A stretch of 64,000 nt of DNA from Magnetococcales bacterium (GTDB lineage Bacteria; Pseudomonadota; Magnetococcia; Magnetococcales; Magnetaquicoccaceae), in NCBI GenBank assembly GCA_015231375.1, contig JADGBT010000019.1, positions 1 to 64,000 on the forward strand, read 5' to 3'. The notes beneath the pieces were generated by a model that did not search any database, was not told the DNA's origin, and was given only the letters and a program-made list of their open reading frames with translations. The number at the start of each line of letters is the position of its first letter. Position 1 is the first letter of the stretch. The position numbers and the translations under genes were made by a program. Positions 28,365 through 36,746 of the stretch are shown piece by piece.

Positions 28365-29561
28365 TTACGGATTCCAGGGAACTTCCCATCCCTTGGGAAC
28401 CTCGCCTTTGGCAGGCAGCATGCGGAAAAACCGGATGCCGAACAGATAGATCAATCCGGAGATACCCACTCCGCCCAGTCCGAGCAGCAGTTCGGAAAGC
28501 GTGGGCATATAGGTTCCGGCCATGCCGTCCTGAAACGCGCTGGTGATGGTGTAACCAGGAAACAGATCGAAAGGATAGGATTGTCCGGCCAGCAGGGTGT
28601 GGGCCACGAAACAGAAAGCTCCCACCACCACATAGCCGGAGGCCATGAGCACACCGCTCACGCTGTTGCCGATGGTGCGGTTGAACAGCAGACCCAACGG
28701 AATCAACACGCCCGCGCCCCATACGCCGAGCCAATAGAGCCACGCCCAGGGACCGGTGAGGATCCAGGTCTGGACCGCGACCGAAGCCGGATCGTAGAAA
28801 CGGGTGAATTTCTCCACCACCAGCAGATAGGCCACCAGTACCAGAAAGAAAATCATGGCGTTGCGCATGCCGAAGATCAGGCGGTCGTCGAGTTCCCGAC
28901 GGGTCATGCGGTAAGTGTAGGCCAGCAGCAGAATGCCCAGAGCCGTACCCGAGGTCAAGGAAACGGCCACGAAGGTGGGAGCGGTGATGGCGGAACCGAA
29001 CACCTCCCGACCCTGGATCACACCGAAGATCGAGCCGGTCCCCGTGGTCAGGACCAGACGCCAGCCAAAAGCCGCCGTGCCGACGAATTTCTTGTACTGT
29101 TTGTACTCGAACATGGTCCAGAGGTAGAGCAGACACAAGGTCATGAAGCCGGTATACAAGAACACGTTCCAGGTAAACATGGAGCGGAAGTTCATGTGGA
29201 TCATGGGCAGCAACATGGCGTCCGGTCTGCCCAGATCGAGCATCAGCACCGCCAGTCCTCCGATCAGCAGGGCAATGGACAGAAACGCCGAAAACCGCCC
29301 GAACTGTTCGAACTGCTTGACCGCGAACACCGTGGACATGGAACCCATGTTCAAGGCGCCGGAGGCCATGACCAGCAGCGAGATGGCGAAGACATGGGGC
29401 AGGCCCCAGACGATCTGGTTGTTCATGCCGGTCACGGCGTGACCGTGATGTTCGACATACAGGAAAGACCCGGCTCCCATCAGCACCAGCACGCCCAACC
29501 CGGCGACCAGTTTCCAATATCCGGGTGAACGGCCTTCGATGGCGGAAAATTCACTCAGCAT
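28365..29561 (-). CDS. dsrP: DsrP, NrfD-type integral membrane protein of the Dsr complex
   Basis: A 398-residue polytopic protein with about ten transmembrane helices. It belongs to the NrfD/PsrC quinone-interacting family. Beside DsrO and DsrJ it is the membrane quinone module of DsrMKJOP. Supporting segments include GLPHVFAISLLVMASGALNMGSM, LDLGRPDAMLLPMIHMNFRSMF and the C-terminal FLFGIRFFRMLPAKGEVP-like end (written LYLFGIRFFRMLP in the frame). It starts 9 bp after dsrO and is the last gene before the terminator. It would pass electrons between the quinone pool and DsrO/DsrJ. Confidence 0.92.
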   Translation of the reverse strand: MLSEFSAIEGRSPGYWKLVAGLGVLVLMGAGSFLYVEHHGHAVTGMNNQIVWGLPHVFAISLLVMASGALNMGSMSTVFAVKQFEQFGRFSAFLSIALLIGGLAVLMLDLGRPDAMLLPMIHMNFRSMFTWNVFLYTGFMTLCLLYLWTMFEYKQYKKFVGTAAFGWRLVLTTGTGSIFGVIQGREVFGSAITAPTFVAVSLTSGTALGILLLAYTYRMTRRELDDRLIFGMRNAMIFFLVLVAYLLVVEKFTRFYDPASVAVQTWILTGPWAWLYWLGVWGAGVLIPLGLLFNRTIGNSVSGVLMASGYVVVGAFCFVAHTLLAGQSYPFDLFPGYTITSAFQDGMAGTYMPTLSELLLGLGGVGISGLIYLFGIRFFRMLPAKGEVPKGWEVPWNP

Positions 29562-29570
29562 GGCGGCCTC

Positions 29571-30326
29571 CTAGATTCCCTTGTAATGGACATGGGGTTT
29601 GAGACCCAGATCGGCGCGAATGGTCTGGGTCTTCTCCTTGAGGAGACGTTGCGAGATCTCGGAGTTGGGATCGTTGATGTCCCCGAAGATCATGGCGCCT
29701 TTGTCGGCCTTGGCGCAGGCTTCCACACAGGCCGGAAGTTTCCCTTCATCCAGGCGATGGGCGCAGAAGGTGCATTTCTCCACCACGCCCGCCGCGCGGA
29801 TCGGCACCGCGTGATTGGCGTCCGCACGCGGTTTGGTCTTGTAGAAGACCAGGGAGCGCGCCTTGTAGGGACAGGCGATGATGCAGTAGCGACAACCGAT
29901 GCAGCGGTGTTTGTCGATCTGCACGATGCCGTCGTGACGGATGAACGAAGCCTCCGTGGGACAGACATGCACGCACGGAGGATTTTCGCAGTGATTGCAA
30001 AGCACCGGCAACGAAATCGGCGGTTGACGGAGATTCCGGTCGCGCAGTTCCACCTTGCGGATCCAGTGGATGTCCCGATCCGGGTCGCCGAACACAGGCA
30101 CATTGTTTTCCGTCCGACAGGCGGTCAGACAGGCGGTGCAGTCGGCGGAACAGCGCGTGGTGTCGATGAGCATGGCCCACCGTTTGCCGGGTCGCGACGC
30201 GGATTCCGGGGAGGTGTTGCCCGTGGAGGTGGCCGGGGCGGCGATCAGATGGAGGCCCGGGGCCAGTGCCACCCCGGCGGCGACGGCCCCTCCCAGGCCC
30301 AAAACCGTTCTTCTATCCATGGTCAT
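29571..30326 (-). CDS. dsrO: DsrO, periplasmic ferredoxin-like iron-sulfur protein
   Basis: A 251-residue protein with a twin-arginine signal (MTMDRRTVLGLGGAVAAG), so it is exported folded. Four Cys clusters (CSADCTACLTAC, CNHCENPPCVHVCP, CIGCRYCIIACP and CTFC...CVEAC) indicate four [4Fe-4S] centres of the NrfC/DsrO type. It should relay electrons between DsrJ and DsrP. An alternative start two codons downstream (30320) would still keep the RR motif. Confidence 0.94.
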   Translation of the reverse strand: MTMDRRTVLGLGGAVAAGVALAPGLHLIAAPATSTGNTSPESASRPGKRWAMLIDTTRCSADCTACLTACRTENNVPVFGDPDRDIHWIRKVELRDRNLRQPPISLPVLCNHCENPPCVHVCPTEASFIRHDGIVQIDKHRCIGCRYCIIACPYKARSLVFYKTKPRADANHAVPIRAAGVVEKCTFCAHRLDEGKLPACVEACAKADKGAMIFGDINDPNSEISQRLLKEKTQTIRADLGLKPHVHYKGI

Positions 30327-30347
30327 GGCTGAAGTTCCCGAAAGGGG

Positions 30348-30698
30348 TCATTTGGGATATTGATGGCATTCGAAACAGTTCGGAGCCACGGCCACATAAG
30401 CATGACAACGGTCGCAAAACCGTTCCCGACTGGTGTGACAGGTGGCGCAGGCGACAAAGGATTCCGATTTGACGGCAATGCCTTCGCGCACGGTCTCTTC
30501 CCGTTTGTGTTTCAGAAAGTCCATATGATTGCGCCGCATCCATTCGGCATCGCGAACGCATGGCCCGCTTACGGCTTTTTCCGGCTGGGGTGGTTCGGCC
30601 AGCAGGGAAAAAGGGGCCGCGATCCACGCCGCGAACAATACCAGGATCAGGAAGGACGCTCGCGACAATCGTCCTGCCAAGGATGTGGGAGACTTCAC
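30348..30698 (-). CDS. dsrJ: DsrJ, membrane-anchored tri-haem cytochrome c
   Basis: A 116-residue periplasmic cytochrome with an N-terminal signal/anchor helix (SFLILVLFAAWIAAPFSLLA) and exactly three haem motifs: CATCH, CDRCH and CFECH. The Cys in GPCVRDAEWMR matches the conserved Cys known to coordinate one haem with unusual His/Cys ligation in DsrJ. GTG 30698 is preferred because GGAGGAG precedes it. An alternative GTG at 30782 overlaps the dsrH stop (GTGA) and would add 28 non-conserved residues. Confidence 0.9.
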   Translation of the reverse strand: MKSPTSLAGRLSRASFLILVLFAAWIAAPFSLLAEPPQPEKAVSGPCVRDAEWMRRNHMDFLKHKREETVREGIAVKSESFVACATCHTSRERFCDRCHAYVAVAPNCFECHQYPK

Positions 30699-30778
30699 GG
30701 ACGCTCCTCCTCCTTCGGGTTCACATGCCCGCCGCCTCGGATGGATATCAGAAGACGGCGGGACATTGGAATGATTCG

Positions 30779-31072
30779 TCACAGCCAGGAGTGGGTGGTG
30801 TGTTGTTCCACCAAGTCCACGAAGCCGCTGTAGTCGGTGATCTTGACACCCGGCACCAGATCGGTCAATGCCCGAGCCTTCAAATCGGCGCCCAGGGCGA
30901 ACACTTCACATTTTTGCAGGGCCTCTTCCAGCAGATTCTTTTTCACATTGCCCGCCTGGGCCGCCAGCACGCCATCTTCGATCAGCAAGATGACATCGCC
31001 CGAACGGGCAAAACGGATACAGCTTTCCAGAGTGGTGTTCTGGAAGGGGGATTTGTTCACGGTGTGCAGCAT
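30779..31072 (-). CDS. dsrH: DsrH, TusB-like sulfur-relay subunit
   Basis: A 97-residue subunit of the DsrEFH sulfurtransferase. Cys18 in LESCIRFARSGDVILLIEDGVLA matches the conserved DsrH cysteine. ATG 31072 has GAGGAG upstream. The longer TTG start adds two residues. With dsrE and dsrF it would form the heterohexamer that passes sulfur to DsrC, which is not encoded in this window. Confidence 0.92.
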   Translation of the reverse strand: MLHTVNKSPFQNTTLESCIRFARSGDVILLIEDGVLAAQAGNVKKNLLEEALQKCEVFALGADLKARALTDLVPGVKITDYSGFVDLVEQHTTHSWL

Positions 31073-31102
31073 GACCAAGGTCTCCTCGATTCCGTCAAAG
31101 CT

Positions 31103-31504
31103 CTAGAAAGCCAGAATATTGTGCTGTTCGGCCATCATGGCCGCGATTTCGGCGCTCTCCAACACCTGGGGCTTGATGGGCTCCTCGGTGTCTTCGTCCT
31201 CGCCGATCACCAGCAGATCGTCTTCGGTCATGCCCCGGTCTTCCATGGACTGACGATCGACGTAAACCTGGGTGATCTCGTAATCCACCAGCGCACCGTA
31301 GGTGGCTGCGAACCCTTTGATGCCCAGATCCTTGGTGTCCTGACCCTTCTTGACCGCGAACACGCCATCATCCATGAACACCACGGAGATGTCGGCGTCG
31401 TAGGCCGCCATGATCAATTTGACCTCCAACCCCTCATAGACGTAAATCGTGCCATGAGGCGGTTTGCGGACCGTGAACATGATCTTCTTGATATCTTCCG
31501 CCAT
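31103..31504 (-). CDS. dsrF: DsrF, TusC-like sulfur-relay subunit
   Basis: A 133-residue protein with the DsrF/TusC profile (KKIMFTVRKPPHGTIYVYEGLEVKL, then VVFMDDGVFAVKKGQD). It is a structural partner of DsrE and DsrH in the cytoplasmic sulfur-relay complex. ATG 31504 is preceded by AAGGAG at good spacing. It is separated from dsrE by 15 bp and from dsrH by 30 bp, so one transcript is likely. No catalytic Cys is expected in this subunit. Confidence 0.92.
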   Translation of the reverse strand: MAEDIKKIMFTVRKPPHGTIYVYEGLEVKLIMAAYDADISVVFMDDGVFAVKKGQDTKDLGIKGFAATYGALVDYEITQVYVDRQSMEDRGMTEDDLLVIGEDEDTEEPIKPQVLESAEIAAMMAEQHNILAF

Positions 31505-31519
31505 TTGCCGCACTCCTTG

Positions 31520-31876
31520 TCAGTCGCCGAAAACCACGAGCCGGTCGGCTTCGATGGCCATCATGGTCAATTGTCCCAATCCGGAAATCCGCACATTGGG
31601 TACCAGCACATCATCCACGATCCCGCGACGCTTGGCCGCAGCGATACAGACCACGATGTCGATCCCCGAAGCCCCGAGCGCCGACCAGCGGTTGGAGATG
31701 TGGCGGTCGTCTTGTGGCGGCTCCATCAGTCTGGTGACGTTGTAAACCCCGTCATGATAGAAAAAAATCCCTTTGATTTCATGCCCTTTCTGGATGGCCG
31801 CCTGGATGAAATGATAGGCGGTATCCGATGCTTCATGATTATAGGGTCCTTCGTAGATACATACCGCAAGTTTCAT
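31520..31876 (-). CDS. dsrE: DsrE, TusD-like sulfurtransferase subunit
   Basis: A 118-residue subunit with the active Cys77 in DIVVCIAAAKRRGI, matching the persulfide-carrying DsrE cysteine. The N-terminus MKLAVCIYEGPYNHEASDTAYHF is typical of the DsrE fold. The ATG at 31876 is preferred to the longer frame from 31948. DsrEFH is found in sulfur oxidisers and not in sulfate reducers, so the dsr genes here point to the oxidative direction. Confidence 0.93.
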   Translation of the reverse strand: MKLAVCIYEGPYNHEASDTAYHFIQAAIQKGHEIKGIFFYHDGVYNVTRLMEPPQDDRHISNRWSALGASGIDIVVCIAAAKRRGIVDDVLVPNVRISGLGQLTMMAIEADRLVVFGD

Positions 31877-31985
31877 GGTTCCGGTCTCTCTGTCGTATGT
31901 TGCCACGTGGTTTTGGGTGCCCGCTTGGTGGTTCTCGAACTCAAGCACATATTAGTATATCACGATTCCATGATATTGGAACCGA

Positions 31986-33371
31986 TTATTTTGTCTTTTT
32001 TGAACGCCAAAAATCGGCGAGAAACGTCGCCCATCCCGGCGCGCCCTGGGCATGCACATGGGCGTAGCAGGCCAGGATGTTGCGCCAGACGATGCCATCC
32101 CCCGCGCCATCCACCCCGAATCCCCGCACCACCCGGAACGCCATCTCCACCCCCTCTCCGATCCGCGTCACCCGCGAATGATGAAATTCGTGACAGGCCA
32201 CCGACACCCCCGGTCCAGGCCACGACAGACGATCCCCGCCCTCGATGCGCATGTAGCCATATCCCACCGGTTTCTTTTCCACGCTCACCTCGATGGGCAG
32301 AGCGCCGATCATGGCCACGCTTCGCTCTCCCCAGGTGATTCGTTCCGCCAGCATCATCAATCCGCCGCATTCGGCGAAGATCGGCATGCCCGCTTCGGCC
32401 AGACCGCGAATCCGGGCCAGCAGGGGTCGGTTGGCGGCCAGGGTTTCCATGAACACCTCCGGAAAACCGCCCCCCAGATACAACCCCTCCACCCCCTCGG
32501 GAAGATCCTCAGCGCTCAACATCGAAAACGGGACCAGTTCCACCCCGGCGTTTCTCAAGGCGTCCAGATTCTCCGGATAATAAAAATGGGTCGCCTCGTC
32601 CAGGGCCATGCCCACCCGCACCGTGGGCGCCACCGGTTCACCCGGTCTCACGGCAACCACCGGCGGAATATCGGTCATGGCAGGGGCCGAACGGGCCAAA
32701 GCCAGCAGACGATCCAGATCCACATGCGCCGCGATCATCTCCCGGATTACCCGCAACCGCTCCAGGGGCGCCTCTCCTTCGGCCACGGGTTGCAGGCCCA
32801 GATGGCGCTCGTCGATCTCCATGGCGCGGGTTCTCGGGATCACTCCCAGAATCGGCACCATCGGACAGTAGCGTTCCAGCGCGGCGCGCAAGCGTTGTTC
32901 ATGACGCGCAGAGGCCACGTTGTTCAGCACCACCCCCCGGATCCACTCCCCGCCGGGAAAATCCAGATGGCCTTTCACCAAAGGAGCGATCCCCCGAAAA
33001 GCCCCCTTGCAATCCACCACCAGCACCACCGGCGCGCGCAACAACTCCGCCAAGGCCGCGCCGCAATCCCCCCCTTCCAGATCCTGACCATCGTAATAAC
33101 CCAGATTGCCCTCGATGATGGCCACATCCCCCCCCGAGGCGTAACGCCGGAAATTCTCCAGCACCACCGTCTGACCCATCATGAAAAAATCCAGATTGTG
33201 ACAGGTGTGCCCCGAGGCGCGGGTCAGCCAGGCCGGATCGATGAAATCCGGTCCCTTTTTGAAAGGACGCACCCGCAATCCTTGATCTTTCCACGCGGCC
33301 GCCAACCCCAAAGCGAACGTGGTCTTGCCCGAACTCTTGCGGGTCGCGGAGATGAGCAGGCGCGCGATCAT
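31986..33371 (-). CDS. dsrN: DsrN, siroheme/cobyrinate amidase family protein
   Basis: A 461-residue protein with an N-terminal P-loop domain (TRKSSGKTTFALGLA) and a C-terminal class I glutamine amidotransferase (Cys in FAECGGLMMLAER). It has the CobB/CbiA architecture, which uses ATP and glutamine to amidate acetate side chains of cobyrinate or siroheme. The location 109 bp upstream of dsrE makes DsrN, the enzyme that amidates siroheme for DsrAB, more likely than a cobalamin enzyme. No other cob/cbi gene is present. CbiA activity cannot be excluded. Confidence 0.83.
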   Translation of the reverse strand: MIARLLISATRKSSGKTTFALGLAAAWKDQGLRVRPFKKGPDFIDPAWLTRASGHTCHNLDFFMMGQTVVLENFRRYASGGDVAIIEGNLGYYDGQDLEGGDCGAALAELLRAPVVLVVDCKGAFRGIAPLVKGHLDFPGGEWIRGVVLNNVASARHEQRLRAALERYCPMVPILGVIPRTRAMEIDERHLGLQPVAEGEAPLERLRVIREMIAAHVDLDRLLALARSAPAMTDIPPVVAVRPGEPVAPTVRVGMALDEATHFYYPENLDALRNAGVELVPFSMLSAEDLPEGVEGLYLGGGFPEVFMETLAANRPLLARIRGLAEAGMPIFAECGGLMMLAERITWGERSVAMIGALPIEVSVEKKPVGYGYMRIEGGDRLSWPGPGVSVACHEFHHSRVTRIGEGVEMAFRVVRGFGVDGAGDGIVWRNILACYAHVHAQGAPGWATFLADFWRSKKTK

Positions 33372-33614
33372 GGTCGTGACGCCGCCATGTCTGTCAACAG
33401 TCGAAACCAGGTGTTCATGGGGATCCTCGTTTGTCTTCCGCCCGCCGGGATGATGCGCAATCCGGCAAAGATTCCTCTGGAATGACAGGCTCCATCGGTC
33501 CTATCATGATCCGGTCATCGGGACGAACCCTCTGCAATCGTCCCGAAACCCAAAAATGCCGCCTTGATTTTTGGTTCATCGTGCGCGCTTTAAGTTTGAC
33601 AAGGATATCCCCTC
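33372..33614. promoter_or_regulatory. dsrN/hemH divergent intergenic region
   Basis: About 240 bp between the diverging dsrN and hemH starts. No supported gene is seen. It should contain the promoters of the dsr block and of hemH, but no clear -35/-10 pair stands out. A TTGACA-like element (agtttgaca, about 33593-33601) lies very close to the hemH start. Confidence 0.4.
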
Positions 33615-34601
33615 TTGACTCCATCGTCCATTGGCGTGGTTCTGGTCCAACTGGGAACCCCCGACTCCCCCGATCCGGTCGCGGTACAGCGTTTTCTCAA
33701 GGAGTTCTTGTCCGACGCGCGCGTGGTGGACCTGCCGCGTTGGTTCTGGCTGCCTTTGCTGCACGGGGTGATCCTGCCCAGACGCGCTCCGAAATCCGCC
33801 GCGCTGTACCGCTCGATCTGGCGCGCCGATGGCGTTTCCCCCTTGATGCACTACTCCCACGCCGTAACCCGGGGAATCAGGACGCGACTGGGTGACGACA
33901 TCCGGGTGGAGTTGGCCATGCGCTACGGTCAACCCAGCCTGAAGCAGGCCCTTCTTACCATGGTCCAGGATGGAATCCAACGGATCCTGATCGTGCCGCT
34001 TTTCCCCCAATACTCCTCGGCGGCCACGGCCACCATCACCGACGCGGTGTGCGCGGTCTTCGCGAAACAACGCTTTCAACCGGCGCTGCGGTTCGCGCCT
34101 CCCTTTTTCGCCGATTCCGCCTACATCCAGGCCCTGGCCGATTCGATCCGGGCGCGACTGGATCCGGCCACCCCCATGGATTGGCTGTTTTCGTTTCACG
34201 GATTGCCGCAACGCTTCGTGGACCAGGGGGATCCCTACGCCGCGCAATGCGCCGCAACCGCGCGTCTGCTGGCCAGAGAATTGCATATCCCGGATGATCG
34301 ATGGCAGATGGGATACCAGTCCCGTTTCGGTCGCGAGCCGTGGCTGCTGCCCGATACGGCGCAACGGCTCGTGCAACTCCCTCAGGAGGGCAAACGTCAT
34401 CTGGCCGTGGTGTGTCCCGGTTTTGTCGCCGATTGCCTGGAAACCCTGGAAGAGATCGCGGTTCAGGGGCGGGAAAACTTCCTGAAGGCCGGCGGGGAAC
34501 GGTTCACGTATCTGCCCTGTCTGAACGATTCTGCGGCCTGGATGGATGGGCTGGGAGAACTGGTGAAGCGGGAGCTGTCGGGTTGGTTGCAGAAAAGGTG
34601 A
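33615..34601 (+). CDS. hemH: Ferrochelatase
   Basis: Inserts Fe(II) into protoporphyrin IX, the last step of protohaem synthesis. The 328-residue protein has the family motifs IGVVLVQLGTPDSP near the start, FLSDARVVDLP, the metal-binding His in LFSFHGLP, QSRFGREPWL and the C-terminal VCPGFVADCLETLEEI. The start is a TTG at 33615 preceded by AAGGA. No upstream ATG fits the alignment. Divergent from dsrN; haem supply for DsrJ and other cytochromes is an obvious but unproven link. Confidence 0.94.
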   Translation: MTPSSIGVVLVQLGTPDSPDPVAVQRFLKEFLSDARVVDLPRWFWLPLLHGVILPRRAPKSAALYRSIWRADGVSPLMHYSHAVTRGIRTRLGDDIRVELAMRYGQPSLKQALLTMVQDGIQRILIVPLFPQYSSAATATITDAVCAVFAKQRFQPALRFAPPFFADSAYIQALADSIRARLDPATPMDWLFSFHGLPQRFVDQGDPYAAQCAATARLLARELHIPDDRWQMGYQSRFGREPWLLPDTAQRLVQLPQEGKRHLAVVCPGFVADCLETLEEIAVQGRENFLKAGGERFTYLPCLNDSAAWMDGLGELVKRELSGWLQKR

Positions 34602-34701
34602 AAAAATCCATTTCAAAAAGCCTTGTCACACGGTATGATAACGTTACGCGCAACCTCGGATTCCGGGCCTGGGTCCGGATTTCACCAATCAGGAACCGAT
34701 C

Positions 34702-35175
34702 ATGAACAAGATACCCAAATTGCAGTCCCTCGATGAAGCCCAACTGCTCGTGGAAGAGCTGTACGAAAAGGTCCAGGACGCCACGGAAGAACTCAGACGG
34801 GCGGATGGATTCAGCCGCAACAATGCCCAGGTGATCGAAAAACTGGCCATCTCCGCCCAGGAGATCGGACAGGCGGTCAAAATGATCAAGAACATCGCCG
34901 GTCAAACCAACATGCTGGCCTTGAACGCCGCCATCGAAGCCGCCGGCGCCGGCGAGGCGGGCAAGGGGTTCGCGGTGGTGGCCAACGAAGTCAAGGATCT
35001 GGCGCGTCAGACCGCCGAGGCCACCAACCTGATCTCCAAAAAAATGGCCGACATCCTGAAAAATACCGCCGGAGCTTCGGACACGGCCCGTGAAATCACC
35101 GAGAGCATCGAAAAAATCCGTCGGGCCAACGACGAAATCATCCAGGTGACCCACGATTCCAGCGGCATGGGATAA
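34702..35175 (+). CDS. Hairpin-only mini chemoreceptor (soluble MCP signalling fragment)
   Basis: A 157-residue protein that is almost entirely a methyl-accepting protein signalling hairpin. The tip [26 protein letters not shown] occupies about residues 70-95 and charged helices flank it. It has no transmembrane helix, sensor domain or HAMP. It has its own Shine-Dalgarno (CAGGAAC) and clean start and stop, so it is probably a real gene, not a decayed fragment. It could bind CheA/CheW or form mixed arrays. Confidence 0.78.
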   Translation: MNKIPKLQSLDEAQLLVEELYEKVQDATEELRRADGFSRNNAQVIEKLAISAQEIGQAVKMIKNIAGQTNMLALNAAIEAAGAGEAGKGFAVVANEVKDLARQTAEATNLISKKMADILKNTAGASDTAREITESIEKIRRANDEIIQVTHDSSGMG

Positions 35176-35219
35176 ATCAACGCGATTGGTCGCAACACGC
35201 GGGACATGGGAGAACCTCC

Positions 35220-35408
35220 ATGGCTTTGCAACAGGCAAAAATCGAACAGATCATCACGCAATTAAAGCCCCAGATCACCATCTGGCTGGCGGAGCGTGGC
35301 CTGGATCAGTCGTTCACCCAGCGCATCGATCGCTTCATGATGTGGTCGTTCGGTTTCACCATCACCGTGGCGGGGATGGTGATCACCGTGTTGAAGGTTT
35401 GGCACTGA
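35220..35408 (+). CDS. Small membrane protein
   Basis: A 62-residue protein with an amphipathic N-terminal half and one C-terminal transmembrane helix (MMWSFGFTITVAGMVITVLKVW). It is preceded by GGGAG at 35206-35210 and lies 44 bp after the mini chemoreceptor on the same strand. Family unknown. A partner of the mini receptor giving it a membrane link is possible but speculative. Confidence 0.6.
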   Translation: MALQQAKIEQIITQLKPQITIWLAERGLDQSFTQRIDRFMMWSFGFTITVAGMVITVLKVWH

Positions 35409-35436
35409 CCCGACCACGACCAATCGGTCTATGGAG

Positions 35437-36630
35437 TCAATCCGCGTGCCGCTGTTCCGCTCCCGCCAGCCAGCCTTCCCCATAGGTCGTCCGGATATAC
35501 TCCTCCGTGGGCCGCAAACCCATGCCGAAGAGAATCCGATCCCGTTCGGCCAGGGGACGCAGATCCTTGTCCTCCGAAACCCGACGCCACACCTTCGGGG
35601 GTCGCGCGTCGGGAAAATTCCACTGCATCAACCACGAAACCACACTCCGGTTGAAGCTGTCGCAGATCAGATCCGCGTCCGCTTTCACCACCTCGTTGCG
35701 CACATGCTTGTGGACATCGGCCTTGTATTGTCCGCCTCCGGCATCCGTGGTCATGGTCTGGGATAAGGTCACCTTGGCGATGGCGGCGTTCATGCGGTCG
35801 AGAAAACTTTCATAGCTCACCTGCCCCCCTCGGGAGGACTCGATCAACTCCACCTTCATGCCCTCGGGCACGATGATCCCGGAATCGGTCTGAATCGCCC
35901 GCAAGGCCGACAGCAAACGTCTCTTCTCCTCTTCGGTGGCGTTGGGGGGATAACTGCCCATGGCGGTGGGCATGCCGAACTTGTCCATGAAGATCAACCA
36001 CAGCTTCAAACCGTTGCGCTTGAAAAAGACTGGCCAATACAGCCAATGGGCCAGACCCAGCCCGTAGGGTTCGTCGTCGTTGTCGGCGCCGGCATGGAAG
36101 TGCCAGAACTTGCGTGGCGGAACCGGTTCGCCATTGGGATTCTCACTGGTCACCAGCAAAGGGCGGCCCGACAGATCAAAGGTGAAACGACGCTGTTTGC
36201 GTACCTTGATCGCCTCCAGGGTGACGAGGGAGCCCTCCCGTCCCCACAGGCACTCCGCCACCGCGTAACCATAAAAAACCCCGTGCAGCATCTTGTCGGT
36301 CACCCCGTCCCAGCCGATGCGGTGCAACGCCTCCATCAAAAAATCCGCCGCCATGCGACTGGCCCGGTCCGGTCCTCCGGCCCGCACCCCCCACTCCGCC
36401 GAGGTGACCGCCATGCGGCGCTGCTGAAAGGTGGAAGCCACCTGATCGTCCCGCAACACCTCTTCGTAGATGGTGTAATCCCCGCCCCGGTCCCGCAAGA
36501 CCGCATCCTGGGGCAGCAGGGTATTCATCATGCCGCCGAAATTGCGGGTGAGGTCGCGTCCGTCTCCGGAGACGGCCACCTCGCGAAAATGGGGATTGAC
36601 CGGCTTGCAATGCGCCTTGACCTTGGCCAT
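35437..36630 (-). CDS. Isolated Mu-type phage portal protein (DUF935, Mu gp29-like)
   Basis: A 397-residue protein with the DUF935 portal profile. Segments are LRDRGGDYTIYEEVLRDDQVASTFQQRR, the KFWHFHAGADNDDEPYGLGLA stretch, the FKRNGLKLWLIFMDKFGMPTAMG stretch and a C-terminal LAERDRILFGMGLRPTEEYI. In Mu-like phages this forms the DNA-packaging portal. No terminase, head or tail gene adjoins it. The frame is intact with a good GAGGAGG site before ATG 36630, so it has not decayed. It is a phage remnant, a co-opted gene, or a misassembled or inserted fragment. Confidence 0.85.
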   Translation of the reverse strand: MAKVKAHCKPVNPHFREVAVSGDGRDLTRNFGGMMNTLLPQDAVLRDRGGDYTIYEEVLRDDQVASTFQQRRMAVTSAEWGVRAGGPDRASRMAADFLMEALHRIGWDGVTDKMLHGVFYGYAVAECLWGREGSLVTLEAIKVRKQRRFTFDLSGRPLLVTSENPNGEPVPPRKFWHFHAGADNDDEPYGLGLAHWLYWPVFFKRNGLKLWLIFMDKFGMPTAMGSYPPNATEEEKRRLLSALRAIQTDSGIIVPEGMKVELIESSRGGQVSYESFLDRMNAAIAKVTLSQTMTTDAGGGQYKADVHKHVRNEVVKADADLICDSFNRSVVSWLMQWNFPDARPPKVWRRVSEDKDLRPLAERDRILFGMGLRPTEEYIRTTYGEGWLAGAEQRHAD

Positions 36631-36746
36631 GGGACAAAAAACCTCCTCGGATTGATTGAGAGCCAACAAGAATGGGGACACCTCGAAACGACACGGTAGC
36701 CCGATCCAGGTTCAATCAACAGATGAAGTCCTGCCGCGATCCTCGT

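Noticed and set aside
31986-33371. Cobyrinic acid synthase CbiA of cobalamin synthesis
   Set aside because: No cobalamin genes adjoin it and it leads a dsr run, making DsrN more likely, though not certain.
35437-36630. Larger prophage around the portal gene
   Set aside because: Neighbouring genes are hemH, mini MCP, small membrane protein and recQ; no phage genes or att sites were seen.
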